Source: Rhododendron vialii (lineage: Eukaryota > Streptophyta > Magnoliopsida > Ericales > Ericaceae). Taken from it: a stretch of 64,000 nt of DNA. A model generated the notes under the pieces. The model was not told where the DNA came from. It ran no database searches and saw nothing but the letters and a program-made list of their open reading frames with translations. The translations under genes were made by a program, and so were the position numbers. Within the stretch, counting starts at the first letter, position 1; every line of letters starts with the position of its first letter. The DNA is taken from assembly GCF_030253575.1 (NCBI RefSeq), contig NC_080559.1, positions 32,731,501 to 32,795,500 on the forward strand, given 5' to 3'. Positions 50,858 to 61,149 of this stretch are shown one piece after another.

Positions 50858-53800
50858 ATGGAAGACGAGAGGGTGAGCATATACAGAGCCTCGAGAACCA
50901 TAAAGCGAAGAGAAAACTCACTCTACAACGCACTTCGATCGATTTACGAGGACTCGATCTTCGTCGGAGAGATCGCGCTGCTGTGGCCGGAGCTCCCGCT
51001 CCTGGCCAATCTCCGGTGCGGGCTATGGTACTCTTCCCAATTCGAATCCGGTTGCTACTTCAAGTCCACCGACGGACATACCAACAACTGGTCCTTCAAC
51101 ACCTCTCGCCTCAACCTCCACGTCGCCCTCCTCGCCGGTATATATCTCTCTCTCCAAATTATATATCCGTACATTATATAAAAATACTGTATGAATTGCC
51201 ATAAAATTGTGTTCTTCTCTCTGAAATAGTTAGGGCTGAAAACGAACAGCTCGAGGTTCAAGTGAGTATGGGCCCGGCTTCCCTCATTAGTAAATGAGTC
51301 AAGCTTGAGTGTTGAGCTCGTTTAGTAGATGAGCCGAGCTCAAGTTGGTTGAAACTTGGCTAGCTTATAAAAGCTGTAGTAAACGAACTGAGCTCAAACA
51401 CGTAGATGATAATGAGCCGAGCTCGAGCTAGACTAGCTTTGAACGAGCCGAGCTAGAACATGTCAAAGTTTTTACTATGCACCTTTCGTTTGTAATGTGT
51501 ATATCTTTACTGTTTAGATTAAAATCGAGCACTTTTGACATGAAGAAACGTCAGTTTATTTTGTGTTGGTTGTATGTTTACAACAAATGTTTTATCTTGA
51601 GTCCTCTTTCTATCACCGTCTTTTGTCGTACAAATTTTTGCTTGTGTTAGCTGAGTTTGTTGAGGTGATGATGCTTAAAAGTTCTCTTTTCCTTGTTTTT
51701 TGATGGGTAGGGCAGAGGGGAGGGTGTATCATCGTTGATTCAACTAGGAAAGGGAAGAGATTTCCGGATAGTATGTCCAAGACGATACCAATTTGGACCT
51801 GTGTGCTGAACCGTGCGATTAAAAATCATCAGATTAGAATGCATGGAGCTGGGATACAAGTGCATGGAGTAAGTGATGATAGGATCTTTTTCCCAACTAG
51901 ACTATCGATCATGGTTTGTTACTCTCTTTTTTAAGTTTATATCTTATTTGTATATGGTTACATATGGTCAATACATGAGTTGCATCTTTGCATAAAGATG
52001 GGGATTGGTTTGTACTGGTGTAATGACGGACCGAGGTTCGGATGAGACCGGGCGACCGCCTTACCGTTTCTAAATTTCTTTAGGATCATAGTAGTTTTTG
52101 TCTTAAAATATTAAAATTATATCAATTCACCCACCCAATGTTTCCAAAAGAAAATCTAACATTTATCCATTCAAGGTTTTTTTTCAAAAATATTCATAAG
52201 CGTCCTCTTAAGATTGTATACATCTACCACTATATATGTCTACACTTTTATAATTGCATAGGTTGATCGCATATATATCTATGATTATTTTTTAGTGCGC
52301 TTTTCGTAATATGTACCTTTTGTTGAGAGTCAACACATCTGATTTGAATAGATCTGGAATAATCCATAATAGACTAGGGAATCCTAGAAATGTTGAGAAT
52401 GTTTAAGAGTGTTATAAAGTACTCTATTTTAGAACAGTGGAGAACTCTGTAGAATAATGGAAAATAACTAACTATTCTAGAACGGTCTAAAATGTGGAGA
52501 ATGTTATATATCTATCTGGAAGGTTTCAGAAGGAAGTTAGAGAGTTTCGGAAAATTATAGAGGATTCTGGAATGTTCTACAAGATTGAAGAGAACTCTAC
52601 TACATGCTAGACTTGTGTAGAGAATTTTGGAATATTGTGAAGATGTGAAGAAGAGAAGTTATTTTCTATAAAGATTCTAGAAGGAGAATGTGGGCAGATG
52701 GCCGTTCATTGAGGAGGTAGATGGCTATAAAAAGAAAGAATGTGCTCCTTTGTGAGTATGCGTTTGTGTAAACTATTGTACAAGTGGTTGTTGGATAGAT
52801 AAAAAAAAATTCATTTTTAATATGTCCAAACTCAACACCTTTCATATGTGATAATAATATTTAAATTCGCCCACCGAATATTAAGATCCTGCTTCCGTCC
52901 TTGAACTGGTGGCATGGTTAATTGGAGTCAATATCCAGGTTACATCTTTTTCTATGCAACAAAATCTACACAACCGATGGACAGTAAGTAATTACTGTGT
53001 GCCAATTTTCTTAGTTGACAATGCATCACGTTGACGTAGTCCAGTAAGCAAATAAGTATTTCTGGTGTCCATCCATTTCAGCTTGATTCAAACACTTACT
53101 ATCGGCATACTGAAGATACTGGACAAGGCCTTCCTGACTGGGACTGTTCCTTGCATCTACCCCTTTGGGTTTCCGAAACAGAGAAAATTGCTATTAAGGA
53201 TCGCTTGGAAGTTTGGACTAAGGAATTGGAATCTTGCGGAGCTGATATTACCTCTCTTGCATCGTCCTTGAAAAAGCCATTACGTCCTCTATGGGTGTCA
53301 CAAAAAACTGTCATCTGGTTAAACGAAGTGCCTGTATGTAGTTCTTGGGATTTCTCACCTATCATACTTGTTTCGGCATCCTCCTCTAGTGGCAATTTTC
53401 AGCACAGGACTACCTCAGAGTTTAGTTGGAATTATATACCTGGAGCTGGAGATGATGAAGAAAGTTGGGCTAGGGGTTTATCGCCAAGCCTTTTCTGGAA
53501 TCATGTATATGATTTTATAAACTCAGGGCCGGAGTTATGTAACCAGAAAGTGGCTGATATTGTTGAGAAGGATAGAGTATACCGTGCACAAAGGGGACAA
53601 AATGCTCCTCAGATATCGATGAAGCCTTCGGAATCATCAGGAAGATTTAGCCTATTTTATGCAGAAGAACCAAAAATGGAATGTGATATTCCGTGCGTTA
53701 CAAGCGGGGCTTCTTTTGGTGATAATTGCAAGATATTCTGGCTAGGTTCAACTAATCTCGCAGTGGGTGCAACTTGCTTTGGTATGTCAAATAGTCTTGT

Positions 53801-55368
53801 TTTTTGATAGAATACTTGTTTGCAATATTTGATTTCTTTTTATGAGTCTTCCTCATTTAGAGAACAATTCATTATCTATTCTATTCCATTAGGCTCACTG
53901 TGTTTTAGTTTCTCTGATGCAGCTGCAAATGTATCCAATGTTGACTGCATATTGAACTGTGGTACTGAGGTTCTGTCCGTTTCTCTTGAAAATCCTGAGA
54001 CATATTTACATGTACCGATTGTGGTACGTTGTGTGCCCATGGACTTTGGGGCTCCTATTGTTTAAAAGTTGAAACTTTTTATCTGCCTTTGTGTCTTCTC
54101 ATTTTCTGGCTTTTTGTCTTTAATTGTTGTCAGAACTCAAAATTGGACCGATTTTCTTTGTTAAGAAATATCCCTACTGCTCTGAATTTTGCAAAGACGA
54201 ACCTAAGAAGGGGGAAGAAACTTCTACTTTGCTGTAATAATGGTGAGCATAGTCTTTTTCTACACTTTCTTGCCTCTTTGGAGTGATGTTTGCAGTAATG
54301 TTTAGCTATGGAGGAATTATGATGCGTCTTTGAACTCCATTGTGCTTTAGTAGCAATTGGACCTAGAACTGGGGTAACCTGCATTGATTTCTTATATTCT
54401 CTATATGTGCAGGTGAAGATATTAGTATATGTGTTTCATTGGCAATCGTAACATCATTATTTACCGATGAAGGTATTTTCCTTATCTCAACTCTCCATCT
54501 AAGGGATGATTCTTAGTAGGGGTGTGCACGGGTCGGGTTCGGCCCCGACCCCGACCCAACTGGTCGGTTATCGAATTTTTGGGCCCCGAACCCAAACCGA
54601 ATGAGGGGGAATAACCGTCCGCATAATCGATTTTTTTGGTCGGGTCGGGTCGGGTTTATGTCGGGTCGGGTCGGGTCCGACCAAAACCAAAGTAATCTAT
54701 ATGAATTGGTCCAGTTTGGTCGGGTAAGAAAAACAGTACCCCGAACCGAAAACTGATTTTTTTCAAAAAAATGGACCCGTACCCGACCGAATCACATGTT
54801 CGGCCCCGCCCGAAACCCTTCGGGTCCGTCGGGGCTCGGGTTTTTTGCACACCCCTAATTTCTTAGGTCAACCCTGAACTTTCAGCTCTCCATCTAAGAA
54901 ATGAAGCCAACCCTAAACTTTTAGTGACGTATTGTGAAAACACTCCATAGCGGCATAACTCAAATTTTCCTGTCTAGAAGTAGATAAAAGCATGTTTAAC
55001 AACCAATATCAATGGTACTACTATGACCAGCAAAAGGAAGTTTTTTTGTTGCTCATTATTTTCTTCAAACTTGTTTAATAATATGCCATTGATGTCTTTT
55101 GTTTATGTATCATCCGTCTTAAGTACAAAACAACAATGAGACAACAATGAGATTCATGTTGGTGTTCTAAGTTTTTCTGCCTCGTACATCTTTGACAGGA
55201 TTGTTTGATGACGGGAAAGCTTTCGGTCAGACTTGTATTACTAAGTTCGAGATGCGGAAACGATTGGTGTTTATCTGTAAATATGCAATAAATGCCCGGC
55301 CATCCAGAGGAAATCTAAAGCAAGTCTTCAACTTTATCAATGGTGGTAGTGTAGATTCTTTTTCATAA
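50858..55368 (+). CDS. RIT1: Initiator tRNA-Met A64 2'-O-ribosyl phosphate transferase (RIT1-like), 7 exons
   Basis: Predicted enzyme that adds a 2'-O-ribosyl phosphate to A64 of initiator tRNA-Met, keeping it out of elongation. This is known for yeast Rit1; the plant role is inferred. 525 aa, similar to yeast Rit1. Exons: 50858-51137, 51711-51868, 53082-53781, 53923-54023, 54134-54242, 54413-54472, 55199-55368. The N-terminal Rit1 domain carries LPLLANLRCGLWY, CYFKSTDGHTNNW, CIIVDSTRKGKRFPDSMSKT and the long, strongly conserved exon 3 (DWDCSLHLPLWVSETEK ... SWNYIPGAGDDEESWARGL). The C-terminal DUSP-like domain shows a phosphate-loop-like LLLCCNNGEDIS and ends ARPSRGNLKQVFNF. Other acceptors in intron 1 break the frame; the one before 51711 keeps it. 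Introns 1, 2 and 6 carry a hAT-like fragment, a solo LTR and a hAT MITE. Confidence 0.94.
51228..51472 (+). mobile_element. hAT-like element fragment in RIT1 intron 1
   Basis: It starts tagggctgaaaacgaac, the form of many plant hAT MITE ends. Many agctcgag / gagccgagct repeats in both orientations follow. A clear right terminus and TSD are missing. Confidence 0.45.
52321..52836 (+). mobile_element. Solo LTR, 516 bp, 5-bp TSD, in RIT1 intron 2
   Basis: It begins TGTTGA and ends TCAACA and is flanked by the exact duplication ccttt (52316-52320 and 52837-52841). A TATA box (tataaaa, 52726-52732) shows plus orientation, the same as RIT1. Upstream of it lie heat-shock-element motifs: a trimer TTCtgGAAtgTTC at 52565-52577 and dimers TTCtaGAA at 52475-52482 and 52675-52682. 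No internal retrotransposon domain adjoins, so it is a recombined solo LTR, probably copia-type. Confidence 0.8.
54517..54857 (-). mobile_element. hAT-type MITE, copy B, 341 bp, in RIT1 intron 6
   Basis: Same family as 48547-48902 but inverted. The 12-bp termini taggggtgtgca / tgcacaccccta are perfect, and the interior matches copy A read on the other strand. The flanks attcttag (left) and atttcttag (right) differ by one base, so the target duplication is slightly decayed. Confidence 0.85.
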
Positions 55369-56565
55369 CACTGTTGTAGATTTGCTCCCATATTGTAGCA
55401 AAACTAGGGGCAGAGGGAGGGAAAATGGTGGGTTTTTTTGCTAAAAACGATGGAGGACTAGGGAAATTGTTGTAGTCATAAACAACTTCCAAATTTTGAG
55501 AAGAAAAGAATAGAAGATATTCATTTGGTGGACATGTAATGGCCAAATTTGTATGTTAGCTTGTAATTTATGGTACTTCCATTCCTTCTATCATAAGTGA
55601 TAGAATCACATTATTTGTTACACATATATAATGAGCGAAAAGTGGGACGACATTTTCATCCATGGGCCCCAATGAAATGACTATGTTGCCCCTTTAAATA
55701 TAACAGTCACAGTTGTTGCCTGGGAGACTCTCCCTTTTTAGATCTCTCTAGCTCTCATTCATATTTTGTATTCAGCGCCTCTCCACCTGACTCATCTCTC
55801 TTTGCCATGTTTACTATATTATCTCACTCCCTATGACCATATATTTGCATATACAATATTTTTGATCAAAATGAAGTGATCAATCTTGCGATGGTTGTGA
55901 TTTGGTGAAGTTGGGCGAAACGAGGAATTTTTATTTTATAGTTGATTATGTTTTTCTTCATGCATTCCGATTTTGATAGGAGAAATGATCTACGTCTAGA
56001 GGTTTTTTTTCACTTAAAAGGAAAGGATTCAGGGTTTTGTATAGACATTGTTCTTCTACATTCTGCTACTGTTGCTTTGTAGGATGTCCATTTGAATGAG
56101 ATGTTTTTCACTTGTTCATAAAAAATTAGGGCAGTGCATTGAAATTTGTAATTATGAATAGTGTAGATTGGAACTATTTGTGCTCAATCTTTTATCATTG
56201 GATTTCAATTTTTATGTATATTGCTTTTGGATATTCGCATTATGATGATGTTTTGAAAGAGAAGATTTTCTCTTTTTAATAGTATGAAATTAGGGTTGTG
56301 CGCATTTGGATTACGAGTATTGTAGATTGGAACTGTTTGGGTGCTCTAGTTACGAAAATATTTGGTTTTTATTACGAATTATTTGTTTTTCTTTTCTAAG
56401 GGATTATCTTGAAGCTTCAACGAATCGATCAATCTTCTAAAGTACAAAATTAGCCTCTTTTGTGCATTTTTATATGACCCAATTTCATTGTTCTAGAATG
56501 GTACATAAATTTTTTATTTTTTTTTTCCACGGGAATGGTACATAAATTAGTACTGTATTAATTAG
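55369..56565. other. Region downstream of RIT1
   Basis: RIT1 3' UTR and then AT-rich spacer. No gene, repeat boundary or conserved motif stands out. Confidence 0.5.
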
Positions 56566-56910
56566 CGGAAATCCTATTTGCACCGATGAAACTTGTAGGG
56601 AAACGGTATCGACCGCCGCGCGCGGCCGTCTCCGGCCACCGGACGGCCGATCCGAGCAGTCCAAAAAAATTTTAAAAAAAAACTGAGGGGCCCAACGCGG
56701 GAATCAACTACATATATACACGAAAAATAGGGTTTCTAGATCAAGCACCCTACACACATCGAATGCCATTGATTCCCGCGTAAGGTCCCTCGGTTTTTTT
56801 TTTAAAAATTTTTGGACGGCTCGGATCGGCCGTCCGGTGGCCGGAGACGGCCGCGTGCGGCGGTCGGTACCATTTCCCTACCAGTTTCATCGGTGCAAAT
56901 AGCACCACTC
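56566..56910. mobile_element. Mutator-type hairpin MITE, 345 bp, 9-bp TSD
   Basis: The palindrome has GC-rich arms (ggccggagacggccg / cggccgtctccggcc) and outer arms ctatttgcaccgatgaaac. The exact repeat attaattag flanks it (56557-56565 and 56911-56919). The core (ggacggctcggatcggccgt, ccctacacac) is shared with the next element at 57216-57623, but the termini are different. Confidence 0.8.
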
Positions 56911-57055
56911 ATTAATTAGTAATTGGAGCACATGTTTCTTTAAATAATATTGTAAAGGCACAGAAAAGTAAGAACTTTTTTTTTTGGTGGAATTGTGTCA
57001 GGCTGAATGTATTTGAACACTTTTCTGATTTTCTGGATCATGACGAACTGTGCAG

Positions 57056-57104
57056 ATAATAGAGATTAGTTTAAGTCTAATAATAGAGATTAGTTTAAGT
57101 CTAA
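57056..57104. repeat. Two-copy tandem repeat, period 24 bp
   Basis: The unit taatagagattagtttaagtc occurs twice in tandem. It is short and intergenic. Confidence 0.8.
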
Positions 57105-57215
57105 GTGGAAGTTATTTCTAATGACTCCTCATTATCTCACCCCAATAACTATATAATATAGCAATTGGTGATCAGAGTGCCAAACAAATTAATACTAATA
57201 TGGTTGGGTGATTCC

Positions 57216-57623
57216 AGAGTACTGCTATGGGTACCGACGGTACCCATAGGGAAAATGCACCGACGGCCACCGGACGGCCGTCTCCGGTCACCGGACGGCC
57301 GATCCGAGCCGTCCAAAAATTTTAAAAAATAAAACCGAGTGGCCTTACGCGAGAATCAATGGCATCCGAGGTGTGTAGGGTACTTGATCCGAGCACCCAT
57401 TTTTCGTGTATATTTGTATATACGTGTATATACACGAAAAAGGGGTACTCGGATCAAGTACCCTACACACCTCGGATGCCATTGATTCTCGCGTAAGGCC
57501 ACTCGGTTTTATTTTTTAAAATTTTTGGACGGCTCGGATCGGCCGTCCGGTGACCGGAGACGGCCGTCCGGTGGCCGTCGGTGCATTTTCCCTATGGGTA
57601 CCGTCGGTACCAATAGGATTTCT
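57216..57623. mobile_element. Mutator-type hairpin MITE, 408 bp, 9-bp TSD
   Basis: A near-perfect palindrome centred near 57420 (tatatttgtatatacgtgta). Outer arms tgggtaccgacggtaccc give a nested small palindrome at each end. The exact repeat ggtgattcc flanks it (57207-57215 and 57624-57632). Arms are more similar to each other than in the neighbouring element 56566-56910, so this copy looks younger. Confidence 0.85.
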
Positions 57624-59269
57624 GGTGATTCCACAACAAATCTGCAAACACATTGAGGAATATACTTTTTATGAGAACAATCCTCATTCTTCTTCATCAT
57701 CCAAGGATCTAGCTAGGACTTATTTTCATTTTGGGAAAACATTAGAAAAACAACAAATTAATTTCATAAAGTCTAGAACAATGAACACGTTTACACAAAC
57801 AAACACAAGAACACTCACAATATTTTTGTGTATATAGGGCTCACATATATTGTGAGTGTTTCTGTATTATGTTTGCGTGAATGCGTTTGTGGTCGTCGCA
57901 AAATCGAGTTAAATTAGGCTCACATCCGACTCTCTTTGCCCCTCGTATTCTGTTTCCACTTTCCACAAAAGCCAATAAACGAAATAGAACCATCCACCCT
58001 CTGACCCAACCTAGGATAGTAGGTTCAGCTGAGTAGGAAATCCAACCAACTTTAGAATTATTTGGCAGAAATAGCTTTGGCCTTTGTGTTATAATATACT
58101 CCTATGGAGTAGTTAATAACAAATGATGCTTTTGAGGTGGTTGGCTTTTTTGAATGGAAAATTATTACTCATTTGAATGGAAAATTATTCAATGCCTCTA
58201 CGGCAGAAGTACGTACGTGGTTGCCCCGTTCTTCTTCCCTTCATATATACTTGTATTTAGTGGCGGAGCTAACGTAGGCTTGCCGGGGTTACAGATCCCA
58301 TTACTTTTTTTTTTGTTACTTAAATCGAATTAGCTATTGTCTTTTATATAGTTCAATCAATCAACTTGTCTAAATACACACACATAAAGTGTATTATGTT
58401 CAATAACTCAAAAATAAGGTAAACATAATAGTATTATCTACTTTATTTAAGAACAGTAATAGGTGGATGAACAAAACACTGCTTCAAAATCTAAAAACTC
58501 TCATTTGTTTTTCATGATGTAACACGCAAGTCACCACCGTAGTCTTAAAAAATATCAAGTCGTAGATCTGTGAGATGTGTGAGATCGGTGTCACCAGAAT
58601 TTTTATTTTATAGTGCCCCCATTGCTTGTATATTTTCGACTACGCCACTGCTCATATGGTGCCCATCACACATTAATTGTGTAGAGGAATTACTTATTAC
58701 GTACAACACATGCGGTCAACACTGCTAGACAATATTGTACCTACAACATGCACTAATCATTCGCATGCACGAACTTATTTTGCCATCATCACAGTAGTGG
58801 TTATGAGAGGACTCCACCTCCTTTTTGAAGCTGCTTTAATTTTTGCATGGTACTGCAACTTTTGACAAAGAAATACGTAAAGTTATAATACAAATTAAGA
58901 TTTTTTTTTTCCCCATATTTTGTGTACTTCTCATGAGTTCTCATCATGTGAACCATTTTTATTTATTTATAATATTTCAGTTTCCTCTCTTATGTTAAGC
59001 TTTGCTTTTTTCCCAAATAGAGTTGGCTGCAAAATTTTAACCTTTTAAATCAGTTGTGAAATACTCGTAAATGTTTAACAAAATATTTAGCATACAAAAC
59101 ACTATATACAATGAAGATATTTATTTTGGGTAAAAGTCATAGGGTGTAGCTTATTATCTTCTGTTGAGCTACATGATCTACTTACAAGTTTGAGTAAATT
59201 TTCATTTAATTTGATTGTTTTAGAATTTAGATCTAGTGCAGACAATATGAAAGAATTATTAAATTATAT

Positions 59270-59340
59270 GTAATATATATATATATATGTAATATATATA
59301 TATATATATATATGTAATATATATATATATATATATATAT
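59270..59340. repeat. (TA)n microsatellite with internal tgtaa interruptions
   Basis: Runs of TA separated by tgtaatatat, expanding to the right. It is an AT-only simple repeat. Confidence 0.95.
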
Positions 59341-59872
59341 AGATTTTTAGTGCATTTTTAACCCTAGAGGGTTCACTTGAACTTTCTAAAAGCCTAGTTC
59401 AACTGCCCATATTCCCAAACTTAACAAGTTTGAAATATGTGTCTAATGTTAAGTTTTCTTACAGTATTACTCGAGAGCAACTCGTGTTCGACTCGGTTGG
59501 CGTATGATTGTCGCGGGTTCAGGTGCCAACCCAGTTGGTAGGCATTGACTTCTCCCCGTTGTGATGCCACAGTGCTCAAGTTACAAAAGTATTCTTGAAA
59601 ATTAGTTAAATTTTAATTTCTAAAGAAGTTAATGCCATCTTATTGCTTTCTGATAAAGTATTAGCAACTACTCCTATCAATTTGTCACCTAGGGTCCATA
59701 TCACTCTCTCCACCTTTGATTTCCAGATTTTTTTTTTTTTTAATTTCTAGATGGTGGATCAATGTTTTTAAGTGCTTTTCCCTAAAGGGAATTTGATAGG
59801 CACCCAATGGGAGCTAAAGCTTAGAGTAGCACTTTAAGCCCTTTCAAGAATTGAAAACACAGGCGGTGCCTT

Positions 59873-60238
59873 GGGTGTTCGGACAAATAAGCTAAAGTGG
59901 CTTATTTTTTGTCCTTATTCAAATTTTTTTCGTATCACTTGGCTTATTTGTCATTTTTTTGGAAATTATTGCATCCTCACGACAAGAGGAATCTAAAAAG
60001 TAAAAAATTTTGACCGAAATCCATTTTTTTTGAATAAAGACGAAAAAATTGGCTTATTGATTTTTTTTCGTCTTTATTCAAAAAAAATTGGATTTCGATC
60101 AAATTTTTTTACTTTTTAGATTCCTCTTGTCGTGAGGATGCAATAATCCCCAAAAAAATGACAACAAGCCAAGTGATACGAAAAAAATTTGAATAAAGAC
60201 AAAAAATAAGCCACTTTAGCTTATTTGTCCGAACACCC
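59873..60238. mobile_element. Foldback element with arms of about 180 bp
   Basis: gggtgttcggacaaataagc at the left is the exact complement of the right end (gcttatttgtccgaacaccc). Pairing continues through cgacaagaggaatctaaaaag and its complement to a centre near 60060. It shares short cores (gaatct/gaatcg followed by aaaagtaa) with the foldbacks at 10955 and 47680. No target duplication is evident. Confidence 0.75.
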
Positions 60239-60333
60239 GATGTTGACAAAACCAGCCTCAAATACTCGTAAGAAGAATGTTATTTCATTTCGATTTTTTT
60301 CATTTGATCCTACATATTGTAGAATAGAGTCTT

Positions 60334-60777
60334 TGTTAGAACTGTGGTTTATATGTTAAGTATGAAGAGATACTAAGAAGTTTTAGAAAGAAGGCTAGAT
60401 ACCGGAGCGAAGCGAAACGAGTGGAGTGGAGCGACGGCATCTGATCCTTCGCCGATGATCCAATGAAAGTAGACTGGGCCGAAGGCCTAGGTGTTCTGTA
60501 ATTGGGGGGTGCGCCCCCCGCGGTACGGTACAATTTGTACAGGGGTATTTTTGGGATACAGACCAAATACCAAATTATGGTTAGAATAGAGTCGGTATAA
60601 ATACTCTATGTTGTAAACCCTATTTCATACTGTGATAAAAAAAAGAAGGAGAACAGCAGCCGCTCTCGCTCCCGTGGACGTACCCTGTTTTGAATAACCA
60701 CGTATATCTCTGTATTGATTCTTTACTGTTTTATACTCGTAAATTAAATCGTGTGCGTGTGTGTGACGATCCTAACA
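60334..60777 (+). mobile_element. Solo LTR, 444 bp, 5-bp TSD, upstream of the ABCB gene
   Basis: It begins TGTTAG and ends CTAACA with the exact duplication gtctt on each side (60329-60333 and 60778-60782). A TATA box (tataaata, 60596-60603) gives plus orientation, followed by a presumed R/U5 region. No gag/pol flanks it. Probably copia-type, by length and termini. It ends 372 bp before the ABCB start codon. Confidence 0.82.
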
Positions 60778-60920
60778 GTCTTATTGGGTTATTACTCCTA
60801 ATTTTTAGATAGCGATACTTGACAAAGCCATTGACAGCCAACCAAAAAAAAGTGTATATGTTGGTTGAAGGCCAAACATTCCTAATTTTGGGGCAGCCGA
60901 AAGTTTTCCTGATCGTTAAC

Positions 60921-60966
60921 TTAAGGGCTCCGGGAATAGTCGAGGTGCGCGGAAGCGGACCCTAAC
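60921..60966 (+). repeat. SINE-family 3' fragment near the ABCB promoter
   Basis: gggaatagtcgaggtgcgcg then aagcggaccctaaca is the scattered SINE 3' core in plus orientation. It ends about 25 bp before the ABCB TATA box. Confidence 0.55.
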
Positions 60967-60989
60967 ATCCGATTATACAAAAAACCCCA

Positions 60990-60997
60990 TATAAATA
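60990..60997 (+). promoter_or_regulatory. TATA box of the ABCB gene
   Basis: tataaata lies 160 bp upstream of the ATG, which would put transcription start near 61022 and leave a leader of about 125 nt. It suggests the gene has its own promoter independent of the LTR further upstream. Confidence 0.6.
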
Positions 60998-61149
60998 CAC
61001 TTATCTGGGTCTTTGATTGTTTGAGCAAACTGCAGCTCTGCTTTCATTCACAATCGCTGGTCCATTTTTGTCACCTCTTGCTTTGCAGAAACTTCTCTAG
61101 CAAACTGGCCATTAATTTCTCCTCATTGAGGTCATAAGAAGCAAGGAAA

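Larger units (their letters stand above)
57633..60333. other. Intergenic spacer, gene-free
   Basis: No gene is supported. Contents: a possible MITE at 58259-58649 with related ends (agtggcggagc / gactacgccactg) but no matching flanks; a (TA)n tract at 59270-59340; a possible tRNA-like or SINE segment at 59485-59580 (gcgggttcaggtgcc, agttggtaggcattg); and the foldback at 59873-60238. Confidence 0.45.

Noticed and set aside
58259-58649. Candidate hAT MITE with agtggcggagc / gactacgccactg ends
   Set aside because: The ends are similar to known plant MITEs, but the flanks show no target duplication and the termini are decayed. Not listed as a firm element.
59485-59580. tRNA-like words (gcgggttcaggtgcc, agttggtaggcattg)
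   Set aside because: The order and spacing do not give a tRNA fold. A SINE remnant is possible but no TSD or tail was confirmed, so it is mentioned only in the region note.
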